Source: Staphylotrichum longicolle
Lineage: Eukaryota; Ascomycota; Sordariomycetes; Sordariales; Chaetomiaceae
NCBI GenBank assembly: GCA_019096155.1
Contig: JAHCVI010000001.1
Coordinates: forward strand, 6,014,001-6,078,000
Length of the DNA stretch: 64,000 nucleotides
Direction: 5' to 3'
The notes beneath the pieces were generated by a model. It was not told where the DNA came from and did not search any database. It worked only from the letters and a program-made list of their open reading frames with translations. Made by a program: the position numbers and the translations under genes. This document shows, piece after piece, positions 33,616 through 43,170 of the stretch (the stretch's first letter is position 1; every line of letters begins with the position of its first letter).

Positions 33616-34526
33616 GGCTAACTTTGAACTCGACAGTACACTATTAACTTGGGTGGTTTTACGCGGGCTGCTGAGTGATAATGTATTTCGCAGAACAAGA
33701 GCACACACGCCACTTCAATGTTGTTTTATATAAGGGACGTAATTGTTACAGAGGAGGCGTCCAGAGCTGGCCCACTCGGGATGACGCAGCGCGCCCTTTC
33801 ACGACAAACCAATGGAGCCCCAAGGGCTGAATAAGCGGCGATTTGGAATGCCTCACAAGCCATCCAACGACAATTTTCTTTATCGTGCACCAGAATAGAA
33901 AACGTGGAGGGTGCTCTAAGCTTCTTTAGAACATGATGGGAAGAGTGTTCAAACCGTTGAGGTCAGCCCCCGCCGGAGCTTGCCCCACCGGAACATCCGG
34001 GGATCCATCGGAAAGCCAAGGTCAAGGCCGGGTCCGGAGACCGGCGATCTACGCATTTCCGACCCGGAGAGCGACGCCGAGAGCTCGAGCAGCTCACCCT
34101 TTGGAGCCCTCGGTGCTCGCACGTTGACCAAGACCGATAACTCCGGGTATTCCGAACGCGGAGGAGAGATACAATGACTGTACGTTGGCTCATCAGGGTT
34201 GCCAATTGCGCCATGCAGTCTGCCTGCCAAGACCCCACGGCGAGACATTGAGTAAAAAGAATAGCCCACTCCATAATGTAGGTGACCTTGATGGTTTGTG
34301 CCGCGGCTAGGCATCTTTCGCGTTTGCCGCTGTACTGGTCACGTTGTTAGAATGTTTGATGTTCAGTGAAGTGAAGAGAGCAAAGGGCTCCACTCCGGAC
34401 AAGCAGCCCCTCAACTCCACCCCGCTATAAACATTCCCAGACCCCCAAGCATCACGCCCCCCTCGAGAAACCCAACACAACCCCTAGCTCTTCCAAGTCT
34501 TCACCAACACCTCCCAACCACCCACA
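33616..34526. promoter_or_regulatory. Shared upstream region of the DUF1348 and peroxiredoxin genes
   Basis: About 910 bases between divergent starts. The last 100 bases before the peroxiredoxin ATG are C-rich with a TATAAA-like stretch (ctataaac, about 34425). No gene seen. Confidence 0.5.
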
Positions 34527-35212
34527 ATGGCCCCTCTCACTCCCGGCTCGCCCTTCCCCGAGGGCGTCAGCTTCACATACGTCCACCCCACAGGTAGCCT
34601 CGACCTGACGGCCTGCGGCCTGCCCATCAAGTACGACGCCAGCAAGGGCATGTCAACTCTCACCCCCCTCATTATTTAATCTATGACATTCTCCGGGCTA
34701 ACAGAACCACGGGGGGGCAGAGTTCCAAAACAAAAAGGTCGTCCTGGTTGCCGTCCCCGGCGCCTTCACCCCGACCTGCCAGGAGCAGCACATCACCTCG
34801 TACCTGGCCAACCTGGACCAGCTCAAGGCCAAGGGCGTCGACGCCGTCATCTTCATCGCCTACAACGACGCCTTCGTCATGTCGGCGTGGGGCAAGGCGA
34901 ACGGGGTCAAGGACGAGTCTATCGTAAGTGTTTTCTTCTCTCTCTCTCTCTCAATTACTCTCTGTTGCAGGGCAGGGCATGGGGATGGTTAGGGGTGGGT
35001 GTGAATCAGCGAGGACTGACATCGGGAAAACACAGCTCTTCATGTCGGACGCCAATGCCGAGTTCAGCCGGAGCATTGGCTGGACCAACGGGGAGCGCAC
35101 TGGGAGGTATGCCATTGTCGTGGACCACGGCAAGGTTGTCTATGCCGAGGCAGACACCACGCGGGGTAGCATCGCGCATTCCGGGGCCGAGGGTGTCCTC
35201 GCGAAGCTCTAA
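34527..35212 (+). CDS. Peroxiredoxin, Prx5/Asp f 3 type
   Basis: Thiol peroxidase that reduces hydrogen and alkyl peroxides, probably cytosolic or peroxisomal. Exons 34527-34647, 34721-34923 and 35036-35212 give 166 residues. VVLVAVPGAFTPTC carries the peroxidatic Cys60, and Cys30 (LTACGLP) sits where the Asp f 3 partner cysteine lies. FIAYNDAFVMSAWGKA and LFMSDANAEFSRSIGW..GERTGRYAIVVD complete the fold. Exon 1 can join exon 2 in frame (ASK|EFQNKKVV) only by a GC-AG intron with donor G|GCATGT (34648), branch CTAAC and acceptor CAG (34720). The nearby GT choice breaks the frame. The C-terminus AKL resembles a peroxisomal targeting tripeptide (SKL-like), which fits fungal Pmp20 proteins. Asp f 3 is an Aspergillus allergen; allergenicity is not implied here. 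Confidence 0.92.
34937..34952. repeat. (TC)n microsatellite in peroxiredoxin intron 2
   Basis: Eight TC units shortly after the GTAAGT donor. Confidence 0.85.
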
Positions 35213-35728
35213 GTAAAGGGTGGCAAGAAGAAAGGACCCGAGAAAATGGAGAGAACCATGAACCAAGACGACGGGGGAACAGGCCATAGATTCGCATCTC
35301 TGGAGTCAGGGATAGACAAGCAAGAGCTACGCCCATCATACAGTCATAAGAATCCTGACCCTTGCCCAGTCCGGTCGCACCCATATCGTGTTTGCTTTTA
35401 GAACCAATGCATAAGTTGGCATTCTGCGAGCTAACCCATGCAAATGTCCCATACCCGTTACGCTGGATCCATGCAACCGAACCGGCCCCTTTCAGAAAAC
35501 AAGCTGGCTTTGTCAACTTGCTGCAAGTGCAGAAACCCTTTAAGAGAGCTGAGCAGGTAATAAAACCGAGTACCGACCGACCGACTCCAGCATTTTCCCT
35601 TCCGGCCACAGGCAAGACCGCAAGATAACCATTCATCTATTGTGCTCCTCTCATGACCTGGCTTCCCGTTTGCCTCAAAAAGAACACGCCCCCGTCCCGG
35701 ACCCTAGCAACCACCAAAGAGAGAAACC
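35213..35728. other. Convergent 3' flank
   Basis: Sequence between the peroxiredoxin and eL24 stops. No gene seen. Confidence 0.6.
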
Positions 35729-36573
35729 TTAACGGCTCTTGGCGGCAACCTTGACCGGCGCACCCTTCGCACCCTGCTTGCTGGCGATGCGGCCCTGAGA
35801 CTGGCCCTTGGCGGCGGCGGCAGCGCCCTTGGCCTTCTCAGCCTTCTTGGCAGCCTGCTCGGCCTGCTTCTTCTCCTTGCTCTCCTTGATGGCGGCCAGG
35901 CGGGCGGCGCTGCGGGCCTCGGGGCGCATGGAGCGGCGCTCCTTGATCACATCGAGGGAAGCACCAACGATGGCACGCTGGGACTTGACGGTGCGGCGGG
36001 TGCGCTTCTTGGCAACCTCCTGTAGAAGGGGTCAGCAGGCTGTCTTTGGGGGGGGAAAAGATCCCCTGTTGTGTCTCATCTCGTCCGCCCGTCCATGTCG
36101 TCATCGTTTTCAACCCTCCCCCTCCCCTATCGTTTCCCCCATCTCGGACTCGGACGTGTGTGCAGGAAGCGGAGAAAACCGTACCTCAGAGATGCCCTTG
36201 CGGTGCTGCCTCCGGTAGAGGACAGTCCAGGCAATGCGGCGGGGGTTCTTGCGCTGGAGGAAGAGCGACTCGGACTTGCCGTTCTGGAACCGGAAGATCT
36301 TGCTGTCGCCACGGACGTACAGCTTACCCTGCAGAGCAAAACACGGTCAGAACTGTTGTCTTTTGCGCCACGATAAAGTCCTCCTCCCACTCCCGTCGAC
36401 GAATTTCCCACCCCGGTCCTCGTCTGGCGTCATTCGACTTCGGGGCCAGTTGTCGCGTCGCTGCTTGACTCGGGGAAGGGAATTCGCCGTCGGTCGCAAT
36501 CGCAGAAATGGGCAATTCGTACCTTGCCGGGGTAGATCCGCTGGCCGGAGAAAGAATCGTCGTACGTTCTCAT
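35729..36573 (-). CDS. RPL24: 60S ribosomal protein eL24
   Basis: Large-subunit protein that joins late in assembly and forms a bridge to the small subunit. Exons 36523-36573, 36185-36328 and 35729-36019 give 161 residues. The start MRTYDDSFSGQRIYPGKGKLYVRGDSKIFRFQNGKSESLFLQRKNPRRIAWTVLYRRQHRKGISEE belongs to the eL24 core. KKRTRRTVKSQRAIVGASLDVIKERRS follows, then the Lys/Ala-rich tail ending VKVAAKSR. Introns (194 and 165 nt) are longer than most in the window, as is common in ribosomal-protein genes. No snoRNA box pair was found in them. A telobox lies 371 bases upstream in the region shared with Tad1. Confidence 0.97.
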
Positions 36574-37037
36574 TTTGGCGGTGGTTGTCGAGTTGTCGTT
36601 GTCGGGGTTGCTTCCTCTGAGTCCAAGGTTCCAGGTCGATTTTCGCCAAATTCTTTGGTGCAGGTTGTGGGATAGGGCTGCTCTGTGATAGGCTGCGGGG
36701 CGAGCCACGCAGGTCCGCTTTTTGAAGATGTGGCTGGTGTGGGGAGCTTGATCTGCAAACGAGGCTAAGCCACACTTGATATCCAACGACGACACTGCAA
36801 GAAACGCCGACTTTCACAACCAAGGCTCGCACAAATCGCAATGCATGTGCTTGATACTGGAGTTGAGGAAGGTCGTCAAAGCTGCATCAGTTGATTTTCT
36901 CCCCTTCTGCCGGCAGTGGATGATTCCGGGCCGGCTGGTACACAACCCTAACCCTTGTTTATGATCACCCTCTCACAAGTCTTTGCCCTCCCTCCTGACG
37001 ACCATCTGAACACAGTGATTGGGCCGACTAGCTCACG
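36574..37037. promoter_or_regulatory. Bidirectional promoter eL24 / Tad1
   Basis: 464 bases between divergent ATGs of two translation-related genes. It contains the double telobox at 36944-36955. No gene seen. Confidence 0.55.
36944..36955. promoter_or_regulatory. Telobox AACCCTAACCCT
   Basis: Two telomere-type units back to back in the promoter between eL24 and Tad1. In several ascomycetes the telobox binds Tbf1 and drives ribosomal-protein genes. A role here is inferred. Confidence 0.6.
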
Positions 37038-38683
37038 ATGATGAGCGAAGCTGATAGCATAGCATTGGCCGTCTTGGAAGAGTTTAGGAAGCTTCCAGCA
37101 AAGCGAAAGCCAGCTGTCCGCGACAATGGCCTCCGCGAATGGGTGCCCTTGAGCGGCATCGTTGTCAAAGGTATTTTGACGGTTCAACATCTGCAATAAT
37201 CTACGGCATGCTGACTTGATTCTTGAGATCAGGTCCTAGTGTCTTGAAATGTGTGGCTTTGGCGTAAGTCCAACCTCTTTTGACCCAACGTCACCACTGG
37301 TCCACACCTTACCACCAGGACACTGACCCCCTCCATAGCACTGGCATGAAATGCCTTCCAGCCTCCAAACTCTCCCAGGCCAACGGCGTGGCCCTCCACG
37401 ACTGGCACGCTGAGGTTCTCACCCTCCGCGCCTTTAACCGCTTCATCCTCGACGAGTGCCGCCGGCTGGCCCAGGATGATGCCGCAGAGTCCGATTTCCT
37501 CCGTCGAAGAACCAAAGACGAGCTCTTCTCCTCGTCAACAAGCCAGCCCTCGTCCTGGAACCGCCAGCCCTTTGCCTGGCGCGACGGCCTCACGCTGCAC
37601 ATGTACTGCTCCGAAGCCCCTTGTATGCTCTTCCACGTCTCCCTTCCTCATCCTATACTTGACTAACACTCCATCCCTCCTCAGGCGGCGACGCCTCCAT
37701 GGAACTTATCATCTCCGCCCAGCAAGACGCCACCCCCTGGGACCTGCCCCCCTCCCCTTCCCCGTCTCCCACCCCACCCCCTCCGGCCCCCCAACCCCTC
37801 CCTAACTGCGCAAACAAATCCCCATCATCACCCGCCACTGCTCGGCCGCGGCCACTTCACCCACCTCGGCATCGTCCGCCGCAAGCCCGCCCGCGGCGAC
37901 GCCCCGCCGACCCACTCCAAGTCGTGCAGCGACAAGCTCGCGCTGAAGCAGTGCGCCTCCCTCCTCGCCTCGCTCGCCGCCCTCTTCGTCTCGCCCCGCG
38001 GCGTCTACCTGACCACCCTCGTCCTGCCGGAGTCGCAGTACTCGGCCCGGGCGTGCCGGCGGTGTTTTTCCGCTGCTGCTGATTCCGGTGATGGTGGTGA
38101 TGGTGGCGATGGTGGAAGCAGTAATGGTGAGGAGGGGGATAGGGATGGTGAGAAAGGGAGTGGTGGTGATGGTGGGGGGATGGGGGAAGGAGAAGGCGCA
38201 GGAGAAGGCGCAAGAAGGGGCAGGATGGCGCCTGTGAGGGGAAAGATGTGGGAGGGGAGTGGATATGGGTTTCACCCGTTCCGCGTGGAGGTTACTGGGC
38301 GGGAGTTTGAGTTCTCGCGGCGGGGGATTGTGGGCGGTGGTGAAGGGGAGGAGATCAAAGTCGCGGCGAGCAACCTTGCCGTTGCGTGGACGAGGGACGG
38401 GGAGGTGGAAGAAGGGTTGATAGGCGGGGTGATGCAAGGGAGGAAAGCGTTTGACTTGAAGGGGGCGAGTGCGACGTCGAGGAGGAGGATGTGGGCTGCC
38501 GCGGCGGACGTTGCAGCGTTGTTGGGGGATGAGGGGATATCGAGGGAATTAGGCAACGGGACGTATGACGGAGTCAAGGAGGGAAAGTTGCTGGCGGCAA
38601 GGAGGCGGGTGAAAGAGGAGGTGAGAGGGCAAGCGCTGAAGGGGTGGCTTAGGAACGTTGGGGATGGGTCGTTCAGTTTGTAG
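37038..38683 (+). CDS. TAD1: tRNA-specific adenosine deaminase Tad1 (ADAT1), frame disrupted
   Basis: Deaminates A37 next to the anticodon of tRNA-Ala to inosine. Exons 37038-37170, 37233-37263, 37339-37622 and 37685-38683. Zinc ligands and the proton shuttle are present: ASKL..GVALHDWHAEVLTLRAFNRF (His and Glu), EAP|CGDASMELI (first Cys), and SKSCSDKLALKQC, with ESQYSARACRRCF further on. The frame changes between TPWDLPPSPSP (exon 4 start) and LLGRGHFTHLGIVRRKPARGDAPPT. The intervening C-rich 37748-37805 has no GT..AG pair. Two missing bases (or one extra) in the C runs would restore it. A Gly/Asp/Glu low-complexity insertion (about 38080-38220) is probably disordered. The start could be either of two consecutive ATGs at 37038 and 37041. 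Confidence 0.84.
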
Positions 38684-38980
38684 CCCTTTTCCAGATCCCG
38701 TATCGCGGGTGCTGGCAGCCAGGCAGCCAAGGAGCCGTTACTTCGATTTGACATGGTCACGTTATATCTCCAGCAACCAAGGAAATGCTTGGGATCTCCA
38801 TGTGTTCCTTCCTATCCCTCCCGCCTGGACTCTTTGGGCCCGATGCAACGAATACCGAAGACGCCACCGTCCTTGTGGACGGGAAAACAATTTCGTTTCT
38901 GTCCCCTTCCAAACAAACCGAGCAAAGGCAGATTGGAACCGGAATTGCGGTAGAGTTTTATTTTCCCGAATTCGGGTCGC
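38684..38980. other. Convergent 3' flank
   Basis: Short untranslated gap between Tad1 and NAC beta. No gene seen. Confidence 0.6.
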
Positions 38981-39660
38981 TTACTCGACCTTGTTCTCGA
39001 AGTTCTCGCCAGCGACGAGGTCGGGGATCTCGTCATCGTCGGCCTCCTTCTCACCCTTCTGCATGTTCTGGTAGCTCTCGGCAAGCTTGCGGAGCGAGGC
39101 AAGCGAGTCGGGGCCGAGCTGGTTCAGGATGCCGGGGACGAGCTCGGTGAGCTCCTTGTCCTCGCCGTTGCCGTAGATGGCGAAGGTGTTGGCGGGGACC
39201 GCAGCGTGGACTACAGACGGGATTTGTCAGCGATTCTCCCGTGACCACTTCTATCAAGCGGCTGTACGCACCCTTGGGGGCGGCGAAGTGGATGACGTTG
39301 CCGTCGCTCTTGAACATGTTGACCTCCTCGATGGCCTGGATGGGCTGGACGTTGAGCTTCTTGAGCGACTGCTGAAGCTTCTTGTCGTCACCGGCGGACC
39401 GCGCGGGCGCGCGCTTCACCTTTCTTCGGGGAGTACCCTTGCCACTGTTCGTCGCACACGCCTGTCAGAATATCGGCCTACTGATAATGAAAGCGGTCTC
39501 GGCGAAATCATGTCTAGACATACCCTGCCGGCGAGGTGGGTTAGTCGGCCGATCCGAAAGCGGGGAAGTATTTTGGGAGAGGGGCAGCGAGCAAAAAGGC
39601 AAACCTACCGATGCGGGCAGAAGCGCCCAGCTTCTTAAGCCGTTCCTGAACGTCCGCCAT
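38981..39660 (-). CDS. EGD1: Nascent polypeptide-associated complex subunit beta
   Basis: Ribosome-bound chaperone subunit that contacts emerging chains with NAC alpha. Exons 39609-39660, a one-base exon at 39524, 39272-39444 and 38981-39210 give 151 residues. The N-terminus is MADVQERLKKLGASARI, then the ribosome-binding GGKGTPRRKVKR. KKLQQSLKKLNVQPIQAIEEVNMFKSDGNVIHFAAPKVHAAVPANTFAIYGNGEDKELTELVPGILNQLGPDSL is the NAC domain. The C-terminus is acidic, as usual. Exon 1 ends ATC G and the next large exon begins T GGC AAG, so one G is required to make the universal IGGKGT. Exactly one G at 39524 lies between a full acceptor (CTAAC..CGGCAG) and a full donor (GTATGT). A missing base at the other acceptor is the alternative. 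Confidence 0.94.
39524..39524 (-). other. Candidate one-nucleotide exon of NAC beta
   Basis: The single G is bounded by introns of 84 nt (39525-39608; donor GTAGGT, branch CTAAC, acceptor CGGCAG) and 79 nt (39445-39523; donor GTATGT, branch CTGAC, acceptor GAACAG). Read together, G+G+T encodes the invariant first Gly of IGGKGT. Treating 39445-39608 as one intron shifts the frame. Confidence 0.6.
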
Positions 39661-40378
39661 GTTGGAATGTGTTGTGATGGGGTCGTGGTGGGGAGATCGA
39701 GATGGCCGGGGCGACTCGGTGAGCTCGAGCTTGGGTCAATCAGTCAGCCTAGGGCAGCTCCAGGGCCGGTGCACACAGATCACAGAAGGCCTCGGTCGCA
39801 CCGCGGGGGAGCAACTGTCGCAAGGTGCAAAATGGCGGCGGGAGACGTACTCTAATCAATCGGGTATATTTTCGGTCCTGGATTCACCTCGGAGTATCGT
39901 GATAGGCCCGCGATGCCTTAAGCCTTGTCTGGTCGGTCAATGGTTGGAGAAATTGTGTGCGCCCTGATATTTTTTCCGCTGCCGCAATAACTTTTACCCC
40001 ACTTTGACAACCGCTGACCGAGCTCACCGAGCCGCTCACCTTGCCGGCTTGTTGTTTCTCGACACGCTCTCAGGGGAACCATTTGGCACCAAGTTTGCAC
40101 CTTCAAGGCCCGAATTGAGGTGTCAACACTCCAGAGATCCAAATTATTTATTATGGATTTTTTCACACTCTTTGTTCTGGCGCTCTGCTCTGTTTCCAAT
40201 TTTGAGATATTAAGTTGAGAATACGAGCATCGCCCAACCGTCCTAGATCATGTCAACTTCTTCGGTTCACATGCTCTGTGACCCCCACAATCCGTATCCA
40301 TGATGCTCCCTGTTGTACATTCCATTCACACACATCGTACAGCCGACCACCTGTTCATCCTTCTTCCTCTGAACCCAA
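39661..40378. other. NAC beta promoter and Cbp4 3' flank
   Basis: About 720 bases between two minus-strand genes, AT-richer toward the right end. No gene seen. Confidence 0.55.
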
Positions 40379-40879
40379 TCACCGACTCCCTTCAGATGAC
40401 CCCGTCTCTACCGGCAACCCGGCCTCTCTCCTCATAGCTTCTCTCCTGGCCTTGACCTCCTCTGCCAATCTTAATGATTCGGCAGCCGAGGCCTGTTTTG
40501 CCCGCTCCTTCTCTGCCTCAGCCTGGACAGTCCATACTATAGCCTCATTAGCCTTCCCGCACGCCACTCTCAGCTTTCTTCAAAAACGTACTTGGCTTGT
40601 CGGATTTGGAGTACTCCTTGAGCTTCGTGACAAAATCATCAAACTCCTGTTGTCGCTCGACGCGACGCTCCAGACTCCGCTTCTGGAGCTCGGGGTTGTA
40701 CTTCTGGAAGAGCTCCTCATCTGTGGGCTGCACCCATCTTGTCAAAGCTGGGCCGCCGACACAGATAGCACCACCGCTGATTCTTCTGTCAGACAGTTTC
40801 CCAGACAGATAAGATGGCGGGAAACCTACGCAACGAGCATCTTCGTCCACAACCACCAGTTGAAGGGTTTCTTGGCCAT
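40379..40879 (-). CDS. CBP4: Cytochrome bc1 complex assembly factor Cbp4
   Basis: Inner-membrane factor that stabilises newly made cytochrome b during complex III assembly. Exons 40830-40879, 40592-40776 and 40379-40536 give 130 residues. The product starts MAKKPFNWWLWTKMLVAGGAICVGGPALTRWVQPTDEELF, a single N-terminal membrane helix. Then comes the hallmark [50 protein letters not shown], and it ends with a charged helix (LAEEVKARREAMRREAGLP). Donors GTAGGT and GTACGT keep the frame. It is the third respiratory-chain or mitochondrial gene in the window, but is not adjacent to the others. Confidence 0.94.
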
Positions 40880-43170
40880 TATTGAGGAAAATTAAAGACT
40901 TCTTTGATTAGCTGCGTTAGCCCGAGAATTGGGGACACAGTTTCGGCTTTGCTGTAATGGAATCGCGCTCAAAACTATATTGACGATGGATCTTCAAGCT
41001 CACTAGCAGCTCTCAACTCACGCCTGGCTTGATGAAGTCAGTCAATGAAAAAGGCGGCCAGATGCGGCAGAAAGCGGACGGAGCGCATTGATGGAAGGGT
41101 TAGCCGACGCAGCCGACCGCCAGCTGGCGGGCTCGCATCTTCGGAGGAGGCAGCCAGCTGAGCCTTGCCCCGGCTTGGCAGCGGCTGGGACATGGGGTCA
41201 TGCGGCAGCAGCCCCACCGAACCATGCGGAGACGTCAACGGCTCTCGTCTCAGGGCGCTCATTCGCTCAACCGAGTCCTCAGATTGTTTCTGGTTGAAAG
41301 TTTCTTTCCAATTGCAATGCAACTCTGCTGTCAGCGTTGCCCCTCTGAGGCGGACAGCTTCCAAAAGACTGAGAGTTTTGCAGAAAATAATCACGGCAGT
41401 TGAGGACCGGCGTCTGATGTATGAATCCCTCCGAGGTCTGACGGTTTCCCTAATTTTCCCAGTCAAAGGTCGGGTATGGGCCTGGCTCGCATCAAGAGGG
41501 CACATTGCTCGGCATCGGCACAGATATCATCATGAAACACCTGGCTGGGGCACCCATGATGACAATCTCGGAGCTGGGCGGAAGACAAGGAATGCTCCTC
41601 TTGCCTCGAATGCTATGTCTTTGTGACGTCGGCGGAGCAAAGTGTGAGAGATGAAGCTTGTTCCTTGGTCATGCACCGTGACGGCTTCGACATATGCGGT
41701 GTTCGCGCTAAACTCAAACGTCCAAGGGTGGCCGACGGGCTGACGGATGCGTATCGCCGCTGTCCTGCAGCAGGCAGGTATTTCCCCTTGGACATTTCGC
41801 TGTCTCCTGTGCGACGCTGCACAGGGCGGCCCTATCCTGAAATTTTCGGGCAGCGGTTCAGTCGGTGCCTGAGAAGTGAAAGCAGAACGTGGCGCGTACG
41901 AAGTAGGGGGTTCGGAATGGAACATTGGAAAGGTTCAGGGAAACCAATCACAGACAGAGCGCGGACGACTTTTGACGCAAGAACTCCCGGTTTGACATGC
42001 GTGTCCACCACGGGCCTTTCAACAAGAGAGGACGATCACCCATGCAGATGCCGCGCGCACGACTAGGCAAACCTGGGACGGCCTTGCCCTGAGAGCAAAT
42101 CAATCGCTGATCATGGTCACTGGACCACGCTTTGGAAAGGGGGAACCTGACCAGTTCTCGTCCAGCTTGGCTCTCGGATTGTCCTGGATTGTCCTGGATT
42201 ACAGCCGGCGCAAGTTTCGAAATTACAGATTACACGTATCGGAACCCAACTCAGTGGGCGCCGACATACGTGTTTCATCCGAAGCAAGGCTGGGCACAAC
42301 CGCTTCGAGAAAGCAAAACGAAGCATTGCTCTTCTGGCCGCTCAGACAGGTGGCTTTTCACAGTGCATAGCTCTCAGTCATCAACCCCCATCGTCCCCAT
42401 CCCATGGAGGCATCCCGCTGGTGTTACATGCCTAGTAATTACCAGGTACATACAGGGAGCCTTGGTGTGGTATCGGAACCCCTGTTGTGTGTAACGACCC
42501 CTGACGGCCGCCCGTGTCCACGGGGAGGACTTGCTGGGGCGCACCCTGGGCTGGGCCGGCCCCGCGCTGGCAAAACCCACCGTCCCCCATCCAAATCTGA
42601 GGGGTGCACCGGCCACGGAAGGACGGCTTTTATTAGCTTATTCAACAAGACACAATGCATTCCAGTGTTTTGGGGTCGTGACCTTTTTCACTGCCTCACT
42701 TCACAACACATTCCCAGTTCTGTCGGGCCAATCCGCAACCCCCCAGCGTACTTCGTAAGGTTGGGTTGAACTTTGAAGCGACACTCGGACGCTCCGACAC
42801 TCCGACTTCCCACGGCTCCTCCACCTCCACCAACACCGACCGCCGACCACGACGATCCTTGCGAATCCTGCTCCGTTGCGCTGCGGACCCAGCGAGGCCG
42901 CCGACTCTCCCGATCACCTGGCTCTTCACCTCGACTGCGCGCCTGACTTGCCGGAAAATCGCAACAGCACCACCGCCCGAACCGTCGACTCGTCGACTCG
43001 TCGGACAGCACCAGAAGCACCGCGTCTACCCTATTGCCATGCCACGGGTCTAAACATTGCTGCGCTGCCAATAAACCAAAGCGTGCTGACAAAGCCCTAC
43101 CTCTGCGGATCACCAAGACAAGCCAGCACGGACGCGGGCAACACCATCGAGCACCTGGTGGGTCAGAACC
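40880..43170. promoter_or_regulatory. Long upstream region of the Sel1-repeat gene
   Basis: About 2.3 kb between divergent starts. The last 400 bases are C/A-rich like a leader. A 10-bp tandem (ggattgtcct) lies at 42176-42200. Long upstream regions are typical of genes with complex developmental control; that is inference. No gene seen. Confidence 0.5.
42176..42200. repeat. ggattgtcct tandem repeat
   Basis: Two and a half exact copies of a 10-base unit. Confidence 0.85.

Noticed and set aside
36020..36522. snoRNA in the eL24 introns
   Set aside because: Long introns, but no paired C and D boxes or guide next to a D box were seen.
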